Assembly: GCA_916048145.1 (NCBI GenBank) | Contig: CAJZGT010000072.1 | Location: 1 to 6,567 of the forward strand | DNA: 6,567 nucleotides | Direction: 5' to 3' | Source of the DNA: an uncultured Streptococcus sp. | GTDB taxonomy: Bacteria > Bacillota > Bacilli > Lactobacillales > Streptococcaceae | Shown: in pieces, positions 4,642 through 6,567 of the stretch | Numbering within the stretch: the stretch's first letter is position 1 | How the letters are laid out: each line of letters opens with the position of its first letter | Program-made: the position numbers and the translations under genes | The notes under the pieces: model-generated | What the model was told of the DNA's origin: nothing | The model's input: only the letters and a program-made list of their open reading frames with translations | Database searches by the model: none

Positions 4642-6567
4642 TTGGAGCGAGGAGCGACAGATTGACTTTTTCACGTTCAGTATCAATTTTCTTGACCCAA
4701 ACGGTCACCAAATCTCCGACTGACACAACTTGACTAGGGTGTTTGATAAACTTGCGACTCATATGCGAAATGTGAATCAAGCCGTCTTCGTGAATCCCGA
4801 TATCAACGAAGGCACCAAAGTCAACAACGTTACGCACAACACCTTCTAGCTTCTGACCTACCACTAGGTCTTTGATATCTAGGACATCTTGACGGAGAAC
4901 TGGAGCATCAAAAGAGTCACGGAAATCTCGACCTGGTTTGAGAAGGTCTGCAATGATATCTTTAAGAGTTTCTGGGCCAAGGTCTAGTTCTTGCGCCATA
5001 TCTTTGACTGAAAGCGACTTGAGTTTGCTTTGGGCCTCTTCATTTAGGTCCTTGATATCAAGACGTTTGAAGAGCTCCTTAACAGCAGTGTAATTTTCTG
5101 GGTGAACTCCTGTATTATCAAGGATATTGCTACTTTCAGGGATACGAAGGAAACCAGCTGCCTGCTCAAAGGCCTTGGCCCCCAGACGCGGAACCTTCTT
5201 AATTTGAGCTCGTGAAGTGATTTTTCCTTCCTCCTCACGGTATTTGACAATATTTTCAGAAATGGTTTTATTGAGTCCAGCTACGTGTGAAAGAAGAGCA
5301 GGACTGGCTGTATTGACATTGACACCGACTTGGTTAACCACCGTATCCACGACAAAGTCCAGACTCTCAGATAGTTTCTTCTGACTGACATCGTGTTGGT
5401 ATTGACCGACACCGATTGACTTAGGATCGATTTTAACCAACTCTGCAAGAGGATCTTGCAAACGACGTGCGATAGAAATAGCAGAGCGTTTTTCAACGGT
5501 TAGGTCTGGAAATTCCTGACGAGCAAGTTCGCTGGCAGAATAGACCGAAGCACCACTTTCATTGACGATAACATAGCTGACTTCAGGGAAATCTTTCAGA
5601 ACTTCCGCCACAAAGGCTTCACTTTCACGACTGGCCGTTCCATTTCCGATAGCAATGATCTCTACACCATATTGACCAATCAAGTCCGCCAAATCTTTCT
5701 TTGCTTCTTCGATTTGACGTGCTGATGCTGGTTTGACAGGATAGATGACTTGGGTCGTCAGCATTTTTCCTGTTGCATCCACGACAGCTAGCTTGGCACC
5801 TGTACGAAAGGCAGGGTCAAATCCAAGAACCACGCGCCCTTTCAGCGGAGCAACCAAGAGCAGATTGCGCAGGTTGTCAGAAAAGAGTTGAATAGCACCT
5901 TCTTCTGCCTTCTCAGTTAATTCTGTCCGAATACGGCGCTCGATAGCAGGCAAGACTTTTTTCTTAACAGATTGCTGAACTACCTCATCTATGTAGGCAT
6001 TTTTTACCTTAAAACGAGCAACAAAGAAGGCAAGGATACGGTCCGTTGCATGTTCAAAACCGACCTTCAAGACACCTAGCTTCTCCCCACGATTGAGGGC
6101 TAAGGTACGATAACCCTGCATATTTCCAACCGTCTCTGAAAAATCATAATAAATCTGAAAAACCTGCTTTTCATCAAGACTTTCATCCTTGACTTGAGAA
6201 GTGAGTTTAGAGTGTCTCAACACCTCCTGATAAGTTAGAGCGCGTAAATTGACATCCTCCGATAAGGCTTCGACCAAGATATCAACTGCACCAGCCAAGG
6301 CCTCCTTACCAGTCGCAAATCCTTCACAGACACACTTTTCAGCCTCTTTCTCTAAGTCCGCTACATTCTGCAAAATCAAGCGAGCAAGAGGAAAGAGTCC
6401 GGCTTCACGGGCAATGGTTGCCTTGGTCCGACGCTTTTCCTTGTATGGAAGATAGAGCTCTTCAACATCTGCTAGTTTTTCGGCTGCTAAGATTGCTTCT
6501 TCCAACTCCTTTGTCAACTTGCCTTGTTCTTGAATCTTAGCTAAAACAGCTTCCTTACGGTCGTTGA
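4628..6567 (-). CDS. tex: Tex family S1 RNA-binding transcription accessory protein, N-terminus cut off
   Basis: The frame is open from the right window edge and ends with TGA at 4628-4630, leaving 645 visible residues. Streptococcal Tex is about 709 long as I recall, so roughly 60 N-terminal residues lie outside. The visible part starts with the helical Tex N-terminal region, including [16 protein letters not shown] YqgF/RNase H-like fold follows from about residue 245 ([19 protein letters not shown] and [12 protein letters not shown]). Next is a helix-hairpin-helix region at about 412-476 ([36 protein letters not shown]). A C-terminal S1 domain at about 569-640 begins [21 protein letters not shown]. 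Tex is a cytoplasmic nucleic-acid-binding protein related to eukaryotic Spt6 and affects transcription and expression of some virulence genes. Any internal start, such as the TTG at 6517, is not the true one. It probably forms a transcript with the sprT-like gene. Confidence 0.96.
   Translation of the reverse strand, partial: NDRKEAVLAKIQEQGKLTKELEEAILAAEKLADVEELYLPYKEKRRTKATIAREAGLFPLARLILQNVADLEKEAEKCVCEGFATGKEALAGAVDILVEALSEDVNLRALTYQEVLRHSKLTSQVKDESLDEKQVFQIYYDFSETVGNMQGYRTLALNRGEKLGVLKVGFEHATDRILAFFVARFKVKNAYIDEVVQQSVKKKVLPAIERRIRTELTEKAEEGAIQLFSDNLRNLLLVAPLKGRVVLGFDPAFRTGAKLAVVDATGKMLTTQVIYPVKPASARQIEEAKKDLADLIGQYGVEIIAIGNGTASRESEAFVAEVLKDFPEVSYVIVNESGASVYSASELARQEFPDLTVEKRSAISIARRLQDPLAELVKIDPKSIGVGQYQHDVSQKKLSESLDFVVDTVVNQVGVNVNTASPALLSHVAGLNKTISENIVKYREEEGKITSRAQIKKVPRLGAKAFEQAAGFLRIPESSNILDNTGVHPENYTAVKELFKRLDIKDLNEEAQSKLKSLSVKDMAQELDLGPETLKDIIADLLKPGRDFRDSFDAPVLRQDVLDIKDLVVGQKLEGVVRNVVDFGAFVDIGIHEDGLIHISHMSRKFIKHPSQVVSVGDLVTVWVKKIDTEREKVNLSLLAPNETD

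Noticed and set aside
4642..4686. Fifteen-residue N-terminal extension of the sprT-like protein
   Set aside because: It lies entirely inside the tex coding end, and the conserved family N-terminus begins at MKLTDYV.
5044..5496. Open frames of about 70 codons inside tex on the same strand
   Set aside because: They are out-of-frame shadows of tex with no ribosome binding site or family resemblance.

Overview
The window fits a low-GC Gram-positive bacterium of the Streptococcus mitis/pneumoniae/oralis group. The evidence is protein-level: the SprT-like, Tex, PspC-domain and BceAB-type proteins closely match, from memory, the pneumococcal set in the same order. AAAGGAG-type ribosome binding sites and T-rich hairpin terminators agree with this. 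No database search was possible. No insertion sequence, tRNA, rRNA, CRISPR array or clear sign of gene transfer was seen.

Layout. At the left edge, on the plus strand, is the 3' part of a VIT/CCC1-family membrane protein gene. Everything else is on the minus strand, so transcription runs from right to left. Around 685-717 a hairpin serves the two convergent transcripts. Then come a BceB-type permease (716-2728) and its BceA-type ATPase (2730-3488), one base apart. Directly upstream of the ATPase is a 36-codon ORF (3503-3613) with a strong ribosome binding site. Upstream of that is a control region with a TTACA-N4-TGTAA palindrome matching the BceR binding consensus. A terminator (3778-3799) separates this operon from a small PspC-domain membrane protein gene (3861-4133). 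The pspC-like gene has its own extended -10 promoter and a possible response-regulator site overlapping the end of the next gene. The right end holds a SprT-like zinc protein gene (4192-4641), which overlaps the end of a 5'-truncated tex gene (4628-6567) by 14 bases.

How the genes fit together. The BceAB-type transporter and the PspC-domain protein both belong to families tied to cell-envelope stress and defence against peptide antibiotics such as bacitracin and lantibiotics. Each has its own promoter with a palindromic site of the kind bound by response regulators. No two-component system is encoded here, so the regulators must lie elsewhere. tex and sprT look like ordinary housekeeping genes in one transcript that may read into the pspC-like gene.

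The best candidates for something little described are the 36-codon ORF that leads the transporter operon and a perfect 24-bp tandem duplication in the extracellular sensor domain of the permease. The rest of the window looks conventional.
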